From the NCBI GenBank assembly GCA_949358305.1, contig OX442320.1, positions 4,294,259 to 4,358,258 of the forward strand: 64,000 nucleotides of DNA, given 5' to 3'. The stretch's first letter is position 1. Each line of letters opens with the position of its first letter. Below, piece by piece: positions 27,401-36,300 of this stretch. The position numbers and the translations under genes were made by a program. Below the pieces are notes generated by a model. That model searched no databases and had not been told where the DNA came from. It saw only the letters and a list, made by a program, of their open reading frames with translations. The DNA comes from Strigamia acuminata (Eukaryota > Arthropoda > Chilopoda > Geophilomorpha > Linotaeniidae).

Positions 27401-27704
27401 AAAAATAATCGTTAAAAGTTTCAAGTGAAATACACGTGACGTCCGCTCCAGTGTCGGCCCGAAATGATAACCGCACGTTTCTTATCTCGGCCGAAACGTT
27501 CCATCGAGTTGTTCTTTGTACTGGTTTTTTGGCCGAAATGTGCCCCAAAAAATGATATTCAGGCGTTTCGTCGTCCGCGTGTATAATCTCAACCGTCGCT
27601 GATTTGTTTGATCGGCACATACGTGAATAATGTCCCACCCTTTTACAATTCGCACATTTCGACGCGATAGCAGGGCATTTGGGTGTAAAATGCGTATCGT
27701 ATCC
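24435..27704 (-). CDS. pol: Pol of the minus-strand element (protease, RT, RNase H, integrase)
   Basis: The frame is continuous with gag apart from the single TGA and has no ATG of its own near the start. The count below runs from the GTG at 27638, which yields 1067 codons. Aspartic protease is ADTGADVTC (about 61-69). RT has PKPDGTIRMCVDYVPLN, then FSKLDANHGFWQCELD, TRLPFGITAAPEVF and a catalytic box NVDDILVYG at 341-349. RNase H has SSDASSYGVGAVLKQ and LETDHKPLVPI. Integrase has an HHCC zinc domain (HGAHLGITKC, then NCPEC), a DDE core (MDLFKLENKWYLLVTDYFSR, VYSDNGTHFG, a later Glu in NGFVEAAVK) and ends GRGVKQPNRLNL. The first residue of the YxDD box is Asn, while both catalytic Asp are present. 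Confidence 0.95.
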   Translation of the reverse strand, partial: GYDTHFTPKCPAIASKCANCKRVGHYSRMCRSNKSATVEIIHADDETPEYHFLGHISAKKPVQRTTRWNVSAEIRNVRLSFRADTGADVTCISLETFNDYFSAITLRKPERRLKGADQNALETVGSFWDDILYRGKTKLTEIFVVKNLGRPLLDGDTCEDLGIVKRVQHVKTTETSHTSVRPEIEYPELFQGLGRVKIPYKIRLRDGAIPHALTTPRRAPIPKLNEIKKNLDKMLLLGVIVPVDEPTDWCSGLVTVPKPDGTIRMCVDYVPLNVYIKREIFPMPNTENLFGRLGKAKYFSKLDANHGFWQCELDEESQLLTTFITPFGRFKFTRLPFGITAAPEVFQKRMTEILEGLMGVQCNVDDILVYGDTIEEHDERLRAVLKRLFEKNVTMNKEKCVFGVTSIKFLGHVIDSNGVHIDEDRIEAIAKMAAPQNKSELRSFLGTINYLGRFIPHLATVAHPLNELLREKNEYLWSPIQNEAFVKLKLALSAKPVLAWFDPKRETVISSDASSYGVGAVLKQKQDSGEFRPIAYAAKTFTSAQTNWAQIDKEGYALTWACDRFQDFITGIPIRLETDHKPLVPIFMTKPLDELTPKLQRMRLRLQRHAYTVVHIAGKDLGLADTLSRRPIERTGDDYDLDQEIVAYVRLVAESFPTTDERLQQIVKAQRDDEICKHLIQFSRHCWPPKNEVPPLLKDYWQHRTDLTVDEGILLKASRIVIPPALQKETLAKIHGAHLGITKCRALAKQSVWWPGLSTQLEKLVKNCPECIKETINRHEPLMPSEFPKRPWQKIAMDLFKLENKWYLLVTDYFSRFPFIYPMSSLHERTTITHLKSLFSEQGSPEIVYSDNGTHFGPLLNSEFREFAKEWKFTHVTSSPGFPQSNGFVEAAVKIIKRSLKKADDGYRALQLYRATPLANGFSPAELLNGRAIRNLSVPVISSKLIPKTPDESILLRKEEDRRNAQKKNYDKHHGVRELIPLKVGEDVWITDLRRERRIKQLDSSPRSYIIETDKRTIRRNRFHLLPLPSVTLETENEEAIPEEKEEEPINTDHSAAPNKEVTCPRAPTGSSYVTRSGRGVKQPNRLNL

Positions 27705-28391
27705 TCAGTTTCCGCACGGTCCGCTGTTGTCTTTTGTTTTCGAAGTCGGTCGCGCTGTTTTTCCTTGGTGTTTTTTCTCCGGTTGGTGAACGCGTCCCAC
27801 TTCGGTTTTGACCTCCGATTTGACGTCGAACGATGGCTGTAGTTCTCCTTGTTGTCGTCGAACTTGTTCGTTCATCCGAACCGTATTAATTGCTTTCGCC
27901 AGCGTCAAATCTTCCACCAATTGTAATTTTTCGCATAATTGACGATTCCGCATGCCAACGACGATACGATCGCAGATCAGTGTCTCACGGATGTTTTTGC
28001 TGGTCAATTTATCCAATTCGCAAATGTCGGCCATTGTGTATAACGCGGTGATGAAATCGTCCACCGGTTCGTTTTCTTGCTGGACCCGCTGGTTAAAACG
28101 CGCCCTTTCGAAGATAAGGTTTTTCTTCGCGATAAACAATCCATCGAACGCGGCGATGACGGAATCGAACTTTTTTAATTGTTTCGGAGTCAAATTCGCT
28201 TTTGTTAGAATGTCCTCCGCTTTTCTACCCATGCAGTATAACAATCCGTCGATCTTGTCTTCGTCAGATTTCTCGCGGAGTCCCGAGAAGTTCAAAAATC
28301 GTACGAACCTCTTTTTCCATTGCGGCCAAGCGGATGCGGTCGAAAAGTCGAATGGCTCGGGAAAAGGAGTGGCGTGTGCCATAGTTGTCAT
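27705..28391 (-). CDS. gag: Gag of the minus-strand element, ended early by TGA
   Basis: This is the capsid/nucleocapsid frame of 228 codons. It starts MTTMAHATPFPEPFDF. The retrotransposon Gag region follows (WPQWKKRFVRFLNFSG, FERARFNQRVQQENEPVDDF). A basic tail leads into PCGN and then TGA at 27707-27705. The codons after the TGA continue in the same frame into pol, with residues spaced as the rest of a CX2CX4HX4C knuckle, so the stop falls exactly at the second cysteine position. A second, intact knuckle (CANCKRVGHYSRMC) lies just beyond. The stop is either a nonsense mutation or a readthrough codon; the sequence alone does not decide. Confidence 0.9.
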   Translation of the reverse strand: MTTMAHATPFPEPFDFSTASAWPQWKKRFVRFLNFSGLREKSDEDKIDGLLYCMGRKAEDILTKANLTPKQLKKFDSVIAAFDGLFIAKKNLIFERARFNQRVQQENEPVDDFITALYTMADICELDKLTSKNIRETLICDRIVVGMRNRQLCEKLQLVEDLTLAKAINTVRMNEQVRRQQGELQPSFDVKSEVKTEVGRVHQPEKKHQGKTARPTSKTKDNSGPCGN

Positions 28392-28450
28392 CGTAGCAAG
28401 AATTCTACGAATAATTTGAGTTATTTAAGTCGGTTTAACCGCTGCCACCA

Positions 28451-28616
28451 TGTGTTATCAGGAATGACGAATGAATGACTGATCAGTTCAATGGTTAACT
28501 AACAAGTGTTTATTCAAATGAAAACAGGTAACATATATACGACTGGTCAGTAACAGCTGACCAATCAGGACACGTCGTACGTATGTACAACGTACGTAAC
28601 ACTAGCCAATTACACA
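28451..28616 (-). repeat. 5' LTR of the minus-strand element
   Basis: This is the 166-bp terminal repeat upstream of gag, with CGTACGTATGTAC palindromic words. It matches the other LTR except A at 28589. The segment at 28439-28450 beside it reads TGGTGGCAGCGG on the element strand, where a tRNA primer site is expected. I could not assign the tRNA. Confidence 0.95.
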
Positions 28617-28767
28617 AAATTAATACTCCGTAATACAAACTTACAAACAAATCGATCCTGTTCCGCTGTGCCTTAAAACAAAAAGACTAATTCAAATTTC
28701 TTCTGTTTCTGTCAATTTATTTACTGCATTTCCTCCGAAATACTCACGTCTGTGAAAAATATCGATA
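28617..28767. other. Short spacer between the two LTR elements
   Basis: This is AT-rich sequence, starting with the right target-site copy AAATT. No gene is seen. An alternative left edge for the next LTR (TGTGAAAAAT) lies at 28751. Confidence 0.5.
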
Positions 28768-29402
28768 TGTGACTAAAGTTGTGACCGGCTGCCCGATCAG
28801 TCCGTTCACTTACCTGCAACACACGGCGCTTCCACGGCTCTCGCGCACCTCGTGTGTTTCTCGCGCGCACCTGACGCGGTCCCCCGCGCCAGGTGGAGCT
28901 GATGGTCGTTGGCTCCGCCAATTGGGAACCGGAAGTGCCCTTCCGGAAGTGGTCGGCCCCGCAGAAGGCCCAGAGAGTTCTCTTGCAACCAGCGTGGCGA
29001 ACGGTCGCTTCTACGATCGCTCTTCCACACTGGCGAATATGACGAATCCGATTGGCGTGGCGACTCTGTCGCCCGCCGGGACTTGATAGTCCGTGTTCCC
29101 CGCGCCTGTCCTACGTTCTCCGTGAACGTAGCGACGACGCGGCCGAACAGTTTTCAGACCACGCGTGTCATTCGGCCAATGGCCGCCGTGCCACGCGGTC
29201 TTGTTAGGGATGGCTGTTTCTCAGCCATCGCATTGGGAAATGCACTGTAGAGACACCACATCATACCCCTAGACATAATAAAGCTTACCTTAAACTAAAC
29301 TTGTGTCTCTTGTGTATTTCGGAAGTGTATTTTATCGTGTGTGTTGTGTCCAGCGTCCCGTGGCTCTCCCCCGACCACGTGGCGTCCGTCCAAACACTCA
29401 CA
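28768..29402 (+). repeat. Probable 5' LTR of the plus-strand element
   Basis: The left end TGTGACTAAAG and right end CACTCACA carry inverted TGTGA/TCACA ends. A poly(A) signal AATAAA lies at 29277-29282, followed by a GT-rich zone as in R-U5. Immediately after comes TGTGGGCCCGTCCAGGATTG (29406-29425), which resembles a tRNA-Pro-type primer site with a few mismatches. With no second copy to compare, the left edge is uncertain (28751 or 28768). Confidence 0.6.
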
Positions 29403-31553
29403 ATTGTGGGCCCGTCCAGGATTGTTGAACTCTCTCGCGAAATTTTTTTTCTATTCACTGATTGTGTTATACACAGTATTGTTTAGAAAAAGAGCTTTTC
29501 TTTTCAACAGAGGGGGAAATTTCTTGAACATGGTTGTGATAGGGAATCAGCAGGCGAAAACGGCCGCAAATCGCTGATTTTGGACCCTAACTTGACAAAA
29601 TTTGTGGCTGTGCATGTCCAGCTTGCCTGGGTAATGGCAAGCAGGGACTTACATTGGCCACACTGTCCAACGGTCTTCTATTCTTTTCTAGCTCAGCCTA
29701 AAAAACTGAGTGGTTGGGAGAGGAATAAAATTCCAAATCTTCTTATTATTTTCTATTTCTTGGTGCGTAGCCCAAGTAAAATAGTGGAACAGTCTGCAGC
29801 GGTTTGAACCCGATTCGAGGAGGAGGCGCGCTGGCGGCCACCAGCAAACCAAAATCCCACGGGGGAAAGACTGGCATAATCCAATTACCACGCTGCAATA
29901 CCCAGTTCCATTATGGGCCGGGCGAGGAGTCGATGTGAACTGAGCTTTGGGTGACACCAATTTTTTTGTACGGACTTTTAGTCGGCGTCAAACCAGGTTG
30001 CTATTACAGGGAAGTTGGCCTATGGAAACATTCACTTGCAATGAATGGGGTTTATTAAAAATTTGATCTTAATAGCAGCGAGGTGCTAGCAAGCATTAGG
30101 ATAACTGGCAGAAAAGTTGCTGTGGCGATTTATCAGCTATGAATCGTCCGTGGCTGCTCGAGGTGCTCGATACCAGGTTCACATGGATCATTATCCTACC
30201 CTGTCCCGTGTACTGGTCAGAAGCAGTTGCAAGTTGATATATACAACCCAAGAACTGTGGAGATTGGGACCCGGATAGCGGGGCGAGCTGCCGGAGGTAC
30301 GGGGATACCGATGGTGAAGTGCTCAAATGGTGCAGAGAGTTCGTTAGGGCGTAGGAACGATATCTGTGCGTTCAGGTGGCTACCAGCTTTGAAAAAAGAC
30401 TGGGAATCCAGCCTGTAACTTTATTTTCCTGAATTATATTCACCTTTTTGATTTCCAGGAGTTGTTTCAGTTTGTGCGAGGACTGTGCTTGAACCACAGT
30501 TTTAGGCAATCTTGACACTCTTGGGAGTTTATTATTTAAAACATCTTTCTGTTTTTTCTCTTTCTCTTCAATTTTTTACTTCCCTATCTATGATTTTCAT
30601 GGTTCTTTGGGACACCACACCTGACAGTAGGATGCATGGTCACTTTAGGATTATTAGGTTTTCCTGACGGTATGATACATGTAATCCGCATGACCGGGCG
30701 GTATACAGCACCAAATGGAGGGTGATATGGCTTCGAGATGGCAGCTGAAGGGTGGGACCCAATAGCAACTAGGAACAGGAGGTGCATTGCCTTCCTCACT
30801 TTTTAAGTGCATCTAATTGTTCCACAAAAACAACCACTTCATTGGGATGTGCAGATATCCCAGTGTGGGCACGTTTCTGTCGAGAAGGCAGCCTCGTGCA
30901 AACTGAGGTGAAGGTTTCCGTAAAAGGTACGAGCGGGCGCAGTTGCGCTGATCTCTTGGGGCAGAAGGAGAGATTAACAACATCCCCGTGCACATCTGCA
31001 ACTTCTGCTAAAGAAATGGTAATTTTTTGAGTGTATTTTTTCTTATATAAAAAACCACCCAGTATTTTATTTATTCCTTTTTTTTTTTCTATTTTTCTTG
31101 TCTTTCTTCCTTTGATTATCGTTGCTGTGCGACAAGAATCAATTTTTGTGACTGCGCACTTGTGCGATTAACTTTTATTGTTGCTTGCGACGATAAAAAA
31201 CTCTGTTTGAAAAGATTCGAAGTTCTATGGACACGATTTCGTGCTTTTATTGGCACAAAAGTCATGTTTTCATGGAATCAGACCATTTTGATCTGGTTCA
31301 GAACTTCTAGTTCCAAACAAAGGTCACTATTGCTTTTCGAAATGTTGTTTTTTCTGCAGAAATGTGGAAATTTAGATATTTATTGGTCAAAATCTTTATT
31401 TTCTTCATAAAATTCCAAGATGGCGGCCCGAAAACAATAGAAAAACATGTGGAGATTACAGAATTTTCGAGTAAAACCGGAATTGAGATATTCTCAAAAC
31501 TGTTGGGAATTCTGGGAAATTAATTCTGTGAATAAATTTCGATTTTCTACCAA
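29403..31553 (+). other. Long leader between primer site and gag
   Basis: About 2.1 kb without a convincing coding frame. It is of mixed base composition, less AT-rich than the host introns, with GC-rich patches at 29,810-29,940 and 30,240-30,360. Its last 300 bp become AT-rich. Long structured leaders occur in some LTR elements. Whether this is leader, decayed coding sequence or an insertion cannot be told. Confidence 0.5.
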
Positions 31554-33365
31554 TTGGAGACAAGGGGGGGGAGTGACATCACTAATCCCTCTCTCCAGAA
31601 TGGCTACTTTAGCCCGAACTACTGCTCTCTTATTGGGTTTGAGTTAATCTCTCTCATCCATTTTGTTTGCTGCGGTCCTGCTCTTGGGCACATTCAGTCA
31701 ATGCCATACACAAGGACAGGTAAGACCACGTGGAATTCACCAGCAAGTAGTCTTTCCACACAAGCAACCGAAGCAAACACGGCAAATTCAGACAATTCGC
31801 CTCTCGATTCTTCAGACGACGAAACAATCAACATGTCTCACAACAAACAAAAGACGTTAGATCAGGCCATGCTTGAAACTACGTGCCACATTTTTGATTT
31901 GAAAGTTGAAGAAATGACGTCTTATGCGGTTTGGGAAACTACTCTTTTAGATGTAGCCAACCATATTGTAGAAACGCAAGATAAAGCTGATGTTGCAATG
32001 CAACAATTAGATAGAACTCGTGCAGAATTAAACACAGCGCAAACAAAGATTGAGGAAATCAATGATCAACTCTTTCGCGCAAAGAATTCATTACGGGAAA
32101 TGGATTCGGTTAAATTAACCAACAACAGTTTAATGAACCTATTAGCTCAACAAAAAGCTGTTGTGGACGGAGTAGTAGCTGCGGGCCAAGCAAACGCGGC
32201 GGCCCGAGCTTTGCTACCAAATCCACCGGCGGTTGTCACCACAGCAAATTCTGCTATAAATTCGACGACTGTCAGCGGTACTACACCATTGCTTACAACG
32301 GGTAATCCGTTACTTTTAGCATGGGGTGACAAATACACCCGCAAGACTGACCAACCCATGCCTCCGTCTAGACCTATGGACGAGGTAGAGTTGAGTAAGA
32401 GGGTGAAGTCGATTGGATTAGAAGCCTTTTCCGGCGACAAAACAAAATCGAAGGCTTTCATGATTGATTTAAAACGGTCTCTAAGATTTGCAGAACCATA
32501 TATCAACCAGGTACTAGCCGAACACTTGTTCAAGTTTTTCAGAGGCGACGCAGCCACATGGTTCTCGTCTCATGAGAAAACTGACTGGGAAAGCTTCGAA
32601 CACGAATTCATAATTCATTTTCGACCCAGCGACACGTTGCTACTGGCAGAAATTGCCAAAATGCAGCAGCTGTCCCACGAGTCTGCCACTCAGGTGGTAT
32701 TACGACTAGAAAAGCTGTATTCTCAGCTAATGAATCCGGTTCACGAGAGTCAACAGCTCCAAAAGGTGCTGTCGATCTTACGACCGGCCGCGAAAACCAT
32801 GGCAATAACTGCATTAGATGCAGATAATTCCTGGGCGGCTCTGAAAAGAGCTTGTATTGCCACAGAAGCATCTACTTTGAACGTGGAAACTGTGGCAAAT
32901 GCAGCAATAATCGAGGCACAAAAGACAGAATCTGTCGCACAAACCTCGAAACTTATTTCAAACTCTCAGCAAATGGTAGCAATATCAAATGCTGCTGGTG
33001 TTGAAAAAACAAAGTTTGTCCCTTATGGATTAAGAAATCCAAGCAATCGGACATTATTTCCAACACCAAAAAACGCTGCAAATTCAGCAACAAAAGGTGC
33101 TGAAAATACAGAAAAAGCACTAGTCCCGAGCAACAAACTTAAGGATTATGCAACTAGACCTCGCAATGGTGGTTGTTGGGGCTGTGGAGGTGGACACTTT
33201 GAGAAGGATTGCCCTCACAAAGTCGAAGCAGCCAAGGCAGCAATTGAATCCATGGCTTCCGCCCAACAGAGCCTCATGCAGGCCATGCTAGCTGCCAGTG
33301 AATTTGGCGCTTGGCCACCAATGACGGGAAACGAGGAGGAGCAGTCGCCAGAGACAACCGAGTAA
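31554..33365 (+). CDS. gag: Gag of the plus-strand element
   Basis: The frame has 603 codons from the first ATG. A start at 31833 (MSHNKQKTLDQAMLET) is more likely, because the first roughly 90 residues are compositionally unlike the rest. A coiled-coil-like segment (VANHIVETQDKADVAMQQLD and onward) is followed by the capsid region (GLEAFSGDKTKSKAFMIDLK, FFRGDAATWFSS, FEHEFIIHFRP). A zinc knuckle CWGCGGGHFEKDC is CX2CX3HX4C, one residue shorter than the usual spacing. Gag ends TTE at 33365, 55 nt inside the pol ORF. Confidence 0.9.
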   Translation: METRGGSDITNPSLQNGYFSPNYCSLIGFELISLIHFVCCGPALGHIQSMPYTRTGKTTWNSPASSLSTQATEANTANSDNSPLDSSDDETINMSHNKQKTLDQAMLETTCHIFDLKVEEMTSYAVWETTLLDVANHIVETQDKADVAMQQLDRTRAELNTAQTKIEEINDQLFRAKNSLREMDSVKLTNNSLMNLLAQQKAVVDGVVAAGQANAAARALLPNPPAVVTTANSAINSTTVSGTTPLLTTGNPLLLAWGDKYTRKTDQPMPPSRPMDEVELSKRVKSIGLEAFSGDKTKSKAFMIDLKRSLRFAEPYINQVLAEHLFKFFRGDAATWFSSHEKTDWESFEHEFIIHFRPSDTLLLAEIAKMQQLSHESATQVVLRLEKLYSQLMNPVHESQQLQKVLSILRPAAKTMAITALDADNSWAALKRACIATEASTLNVETVANAAIIEAQKTESVAQTSKLISNSQQMVAISNAAGVEKTKFVPYGLRNPSNRTLFPTPKNAANSATKGAENTEKALVPSNKLKDYATRPRNGGCWGCGGGHFEKDCPHKVEAAKAAIESMASAQQSLMQAMLAASEFGAWPPMTGNEEEQSPETTE

Positions 33366-36300
33366 CTGACGACTGCGCTCTTACCATTATTTTGGTTCCA
33401 ACAATAGAAGATATGGAAGACTCTTTATTTGATGTTTCATCACCCAAAGAGCCAGACCCGCGTATTGTTTTCTCTACGAAACCGGAAATTGATCACGTAA
33501 ACGTTGCACTGAAATCTGGAAGGAGTATTACTCCACTACCTTACATCAAAGCAACGTTGAATGGACTAAAGGTCACTGCTCTGATGGACACTGGGGCAAC
33601 CCATAGATACATCAGTGGTGGTATGCTTAAAAAGCTAGATCTTCTACGTTTTATGACTCCATTTTTAACAAACAGAGTTGTATACACTGGGGACAGACCT
33701 ACACGTCCAATTGGGACCATCACAATGCCACTTAAGTGGCAAGGTGGCGAACTCCCTGTAACATTTACTGTTCTTCCATCAGCTTCAGAATTCATCCTGT
33801 TAGGCTGCTCTTGGATAATGGAAAATAGGATTGTTATCAATCTAACACAGAGGGAATATTTCCACCTTGATTTCCCGCATGAAACGTTTCCTTTCGACGA
33901 CCCACCATCGCCGGAAGAAATGGGAAATGCAATAATGGATAAATGGGATGCATTGGTTACAGAATCAAAAAATCCCTCTGTCTCCTCAGCCGAATTAAGG
34001 GAGAGACTTTTAGCTCGAAGCAATTTGTCAGCAAAACAGAGATTTCAAATCTCACAACTTGTGAATAAACACAGACATGTGTTTAGTGACAAAGCTGGTT
34101 GCCACCCCACGTTGGAACATCCAATTCCAACTGGAGATGCACCTCCATTTAAATGCAAAGATAGACCAATGAATCCCAAAAAAGCTGAGATTTATCGGGA
34201 ATTGGTTGCCGAATTGCTTAGAGATGGTTGGGCTGAACCTTGCGAAGGAAGTTACAAGAACCCTCCAGTTATTGTGGCTAAAAAAGATGGCGGTTACCGC
34301 CTTTGTATTGATTTTCGTTGGCTGAATAAAATCACAATTAAGGACGTCTACCAGATGCCCTCAATTTCCATGATTTTGGCCTGTTTAGGTGGAAAAAAGT
34401 TCTTTTCTACTTTGGATTTGACTAAAGGTTATTACCAAATAAAGTTGAAGCCAAGTGATAAAAGGAAGACTGCTTTCTCCACTTCTGATGGGACGTACCA
34501 GTTCACCCGTATGCCTTTCGGTCTGTGCAATGCACCCAGTGCGTTCCAAAGAATGATGGACCAAGTGCTTGGAAAAGCTCAACACAAGTGGGCTCTCGCA
34601 TATCTTGATGATATCATCATTTTCAGCGACTCATTTGAAGAACATCTTCAACATCTTGATGACATTTTGTCAAAATTAGATGCAAACAAGCTAACAGCAA
34701 GTCCATCAAAGTCATTTCTCTGCCCAGAGGAATTAAATTTTCTTGGATTCACAATGTCAAATGGGAATTATAGCCCAAACAATGACAAAGTGGAAGCTAT
34801 CATAGATTATCCAACTCCTTCCAGTGTAAAGCAGCTACAACGCTTTATTGGAATGGTGGGTTTCTATGCCGCTTTGATTCCAAAACTGAGTATCACCCAA
34901 AAACCATTTTTTGCCCTCTTAAAAAAGGACGTCAAATGGCAGTGGTCCGAAGAATGCAATACTGCGTTCGAGTATTTGAAGAATCAACTTGCTGTAGGAA
35001 TTATGCTGCCTCTGCCTGATTTTGCACGCAACTTTACCATCCACACGGATGCAAGTGGCGGCGGGCTCGGAGCTGTCCTGATGCAACTTGATGACCATGG
35101 TGCTTTAAGACCAGTGGCTTATGCCAGCAGAACTCTGCAAGGTGCTGAAAACAACTACAGCACCACTGATTTGGAATGTTTAGCTGTGGTTTGGGCTGTT
35201 GATAAGTTCAAACCATACATTGAATATTCTGAATTCCAGGTTGAGACAGACCATCATGCTTTGAGATTTCTCATGACGATGGAAAATCCAGCCGGCAGAC
35301 TGGCTAGGTGGGCAATGAAATTGCAAAACGAAAATTTCACCATCAAGTACAGAAAAGGCACCGACAATCAAGTCGCAGATGCCCTGTCTAGAGTCTCCCT
35401 TGATAACGGCAATCCATTAGAAGGCAAAGCGACACTAGAAGAGGTTATGGAGCCTGTTGCTCTGGCTTATCTCTCCAATGAAATTGACGACTCTATGAGT
35501 TTTGAAAACATTATTTCACAGCAACGTGCTGACAAACATCTTTCCAAATTAATCGAATGGTTAGAATTGGGTGATGACCAACCTCGTCCAGAACTCCCTA
35601 AGTTCTTGGAGGACAAACAGTACGACTGCACACTCACGAGAAAAGGAATGCTTATCATTTATGCACCCTTTAGAACTGATTTCTTTGAAGAAGAAGAAGA
35701 AGATTTGGGGACTGGATTTAAAATCTTTATCCCACCATCCCTGCAATTGACAGCACTTCAACTAATTCATGATCATCCAATGGCTGGACATGGAGGAATT
35801 GAGGTGACTTTAGAACGATTGAAGAGAGTTTATTTTTGGCCTGGTATGCAAAAAGATGTAAAACATCACGTAGCTAGCTGCGACCGCTGCCAGCGTTGTA
35901 AACCAATCCAAAGAAAGCCAAAAGGACTAATGATCCCAACTTCCCCAAAGATTGGTCGGTTTGAAAAGATAGGAATTGATTTAATAGGTCCACTTCCTAG
36001 AACATCAAATAGAAACAGATTCATTTTAGTCATAGTAGATTATGCCACAGGCTGGATGGAAGCCACACCGCTAAGATCTTCAAAAATGGTTGTAATCGCA
36101 CCAATTTTGAAACGATTCTTTAGCAATCACGGGTGCCCTCGCTTCATGTTGAGCGACAATGGCCCTCAGTTCATTTCTGACGTTTATCAGACTCTGTGTG
36201 ATGATGCGGGGGTTGTTCCACTAAAAACGACGCCTTATCATCCTCAGACAAACCTCACTGAACGTGTTAACAGAAATATTAAGATCATGCTTAGGATTTT

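Larger units (their letters stand above)
24241..28616 (-). mobile_element. Complete Ty3/gypsy-type LTR retrotransposon
   Basis: The 4376-bp element reads leftwards. Its two 166-bp LTRs (24241-24406 and 28451-28616) start TGTG and end CACA and differ at one base (24379 against 28589). A direct repeat AAATT flanks it at 24236-24240 and 28617-28621. In element sense it contains a primer-binding-site-like TGGTGGCAGCGG next to the 5' LTR, gag, pol (PR-RT-RNase H-IN) and a purine tract AAAAGGGGAGA next to the 3' LTR. There is no env. Domain order and the 5-bp duplication fit Ty3/gypsy. Confidence 0.95.

Noticed and set aside
28769..29250. ORFs of 105-113 codons near the start of the second element
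   Set aside because: They lie inside the probable 5' LTR and have no recognisable protein features.
31711..31727. Donor-like CAG|GTAAGA in the gag leader, suggesting a spliced start
   Set aside because: No matching acceptor with supporting coding content was evident, and the frame is open through it; kept only as a possibility for transcript data.
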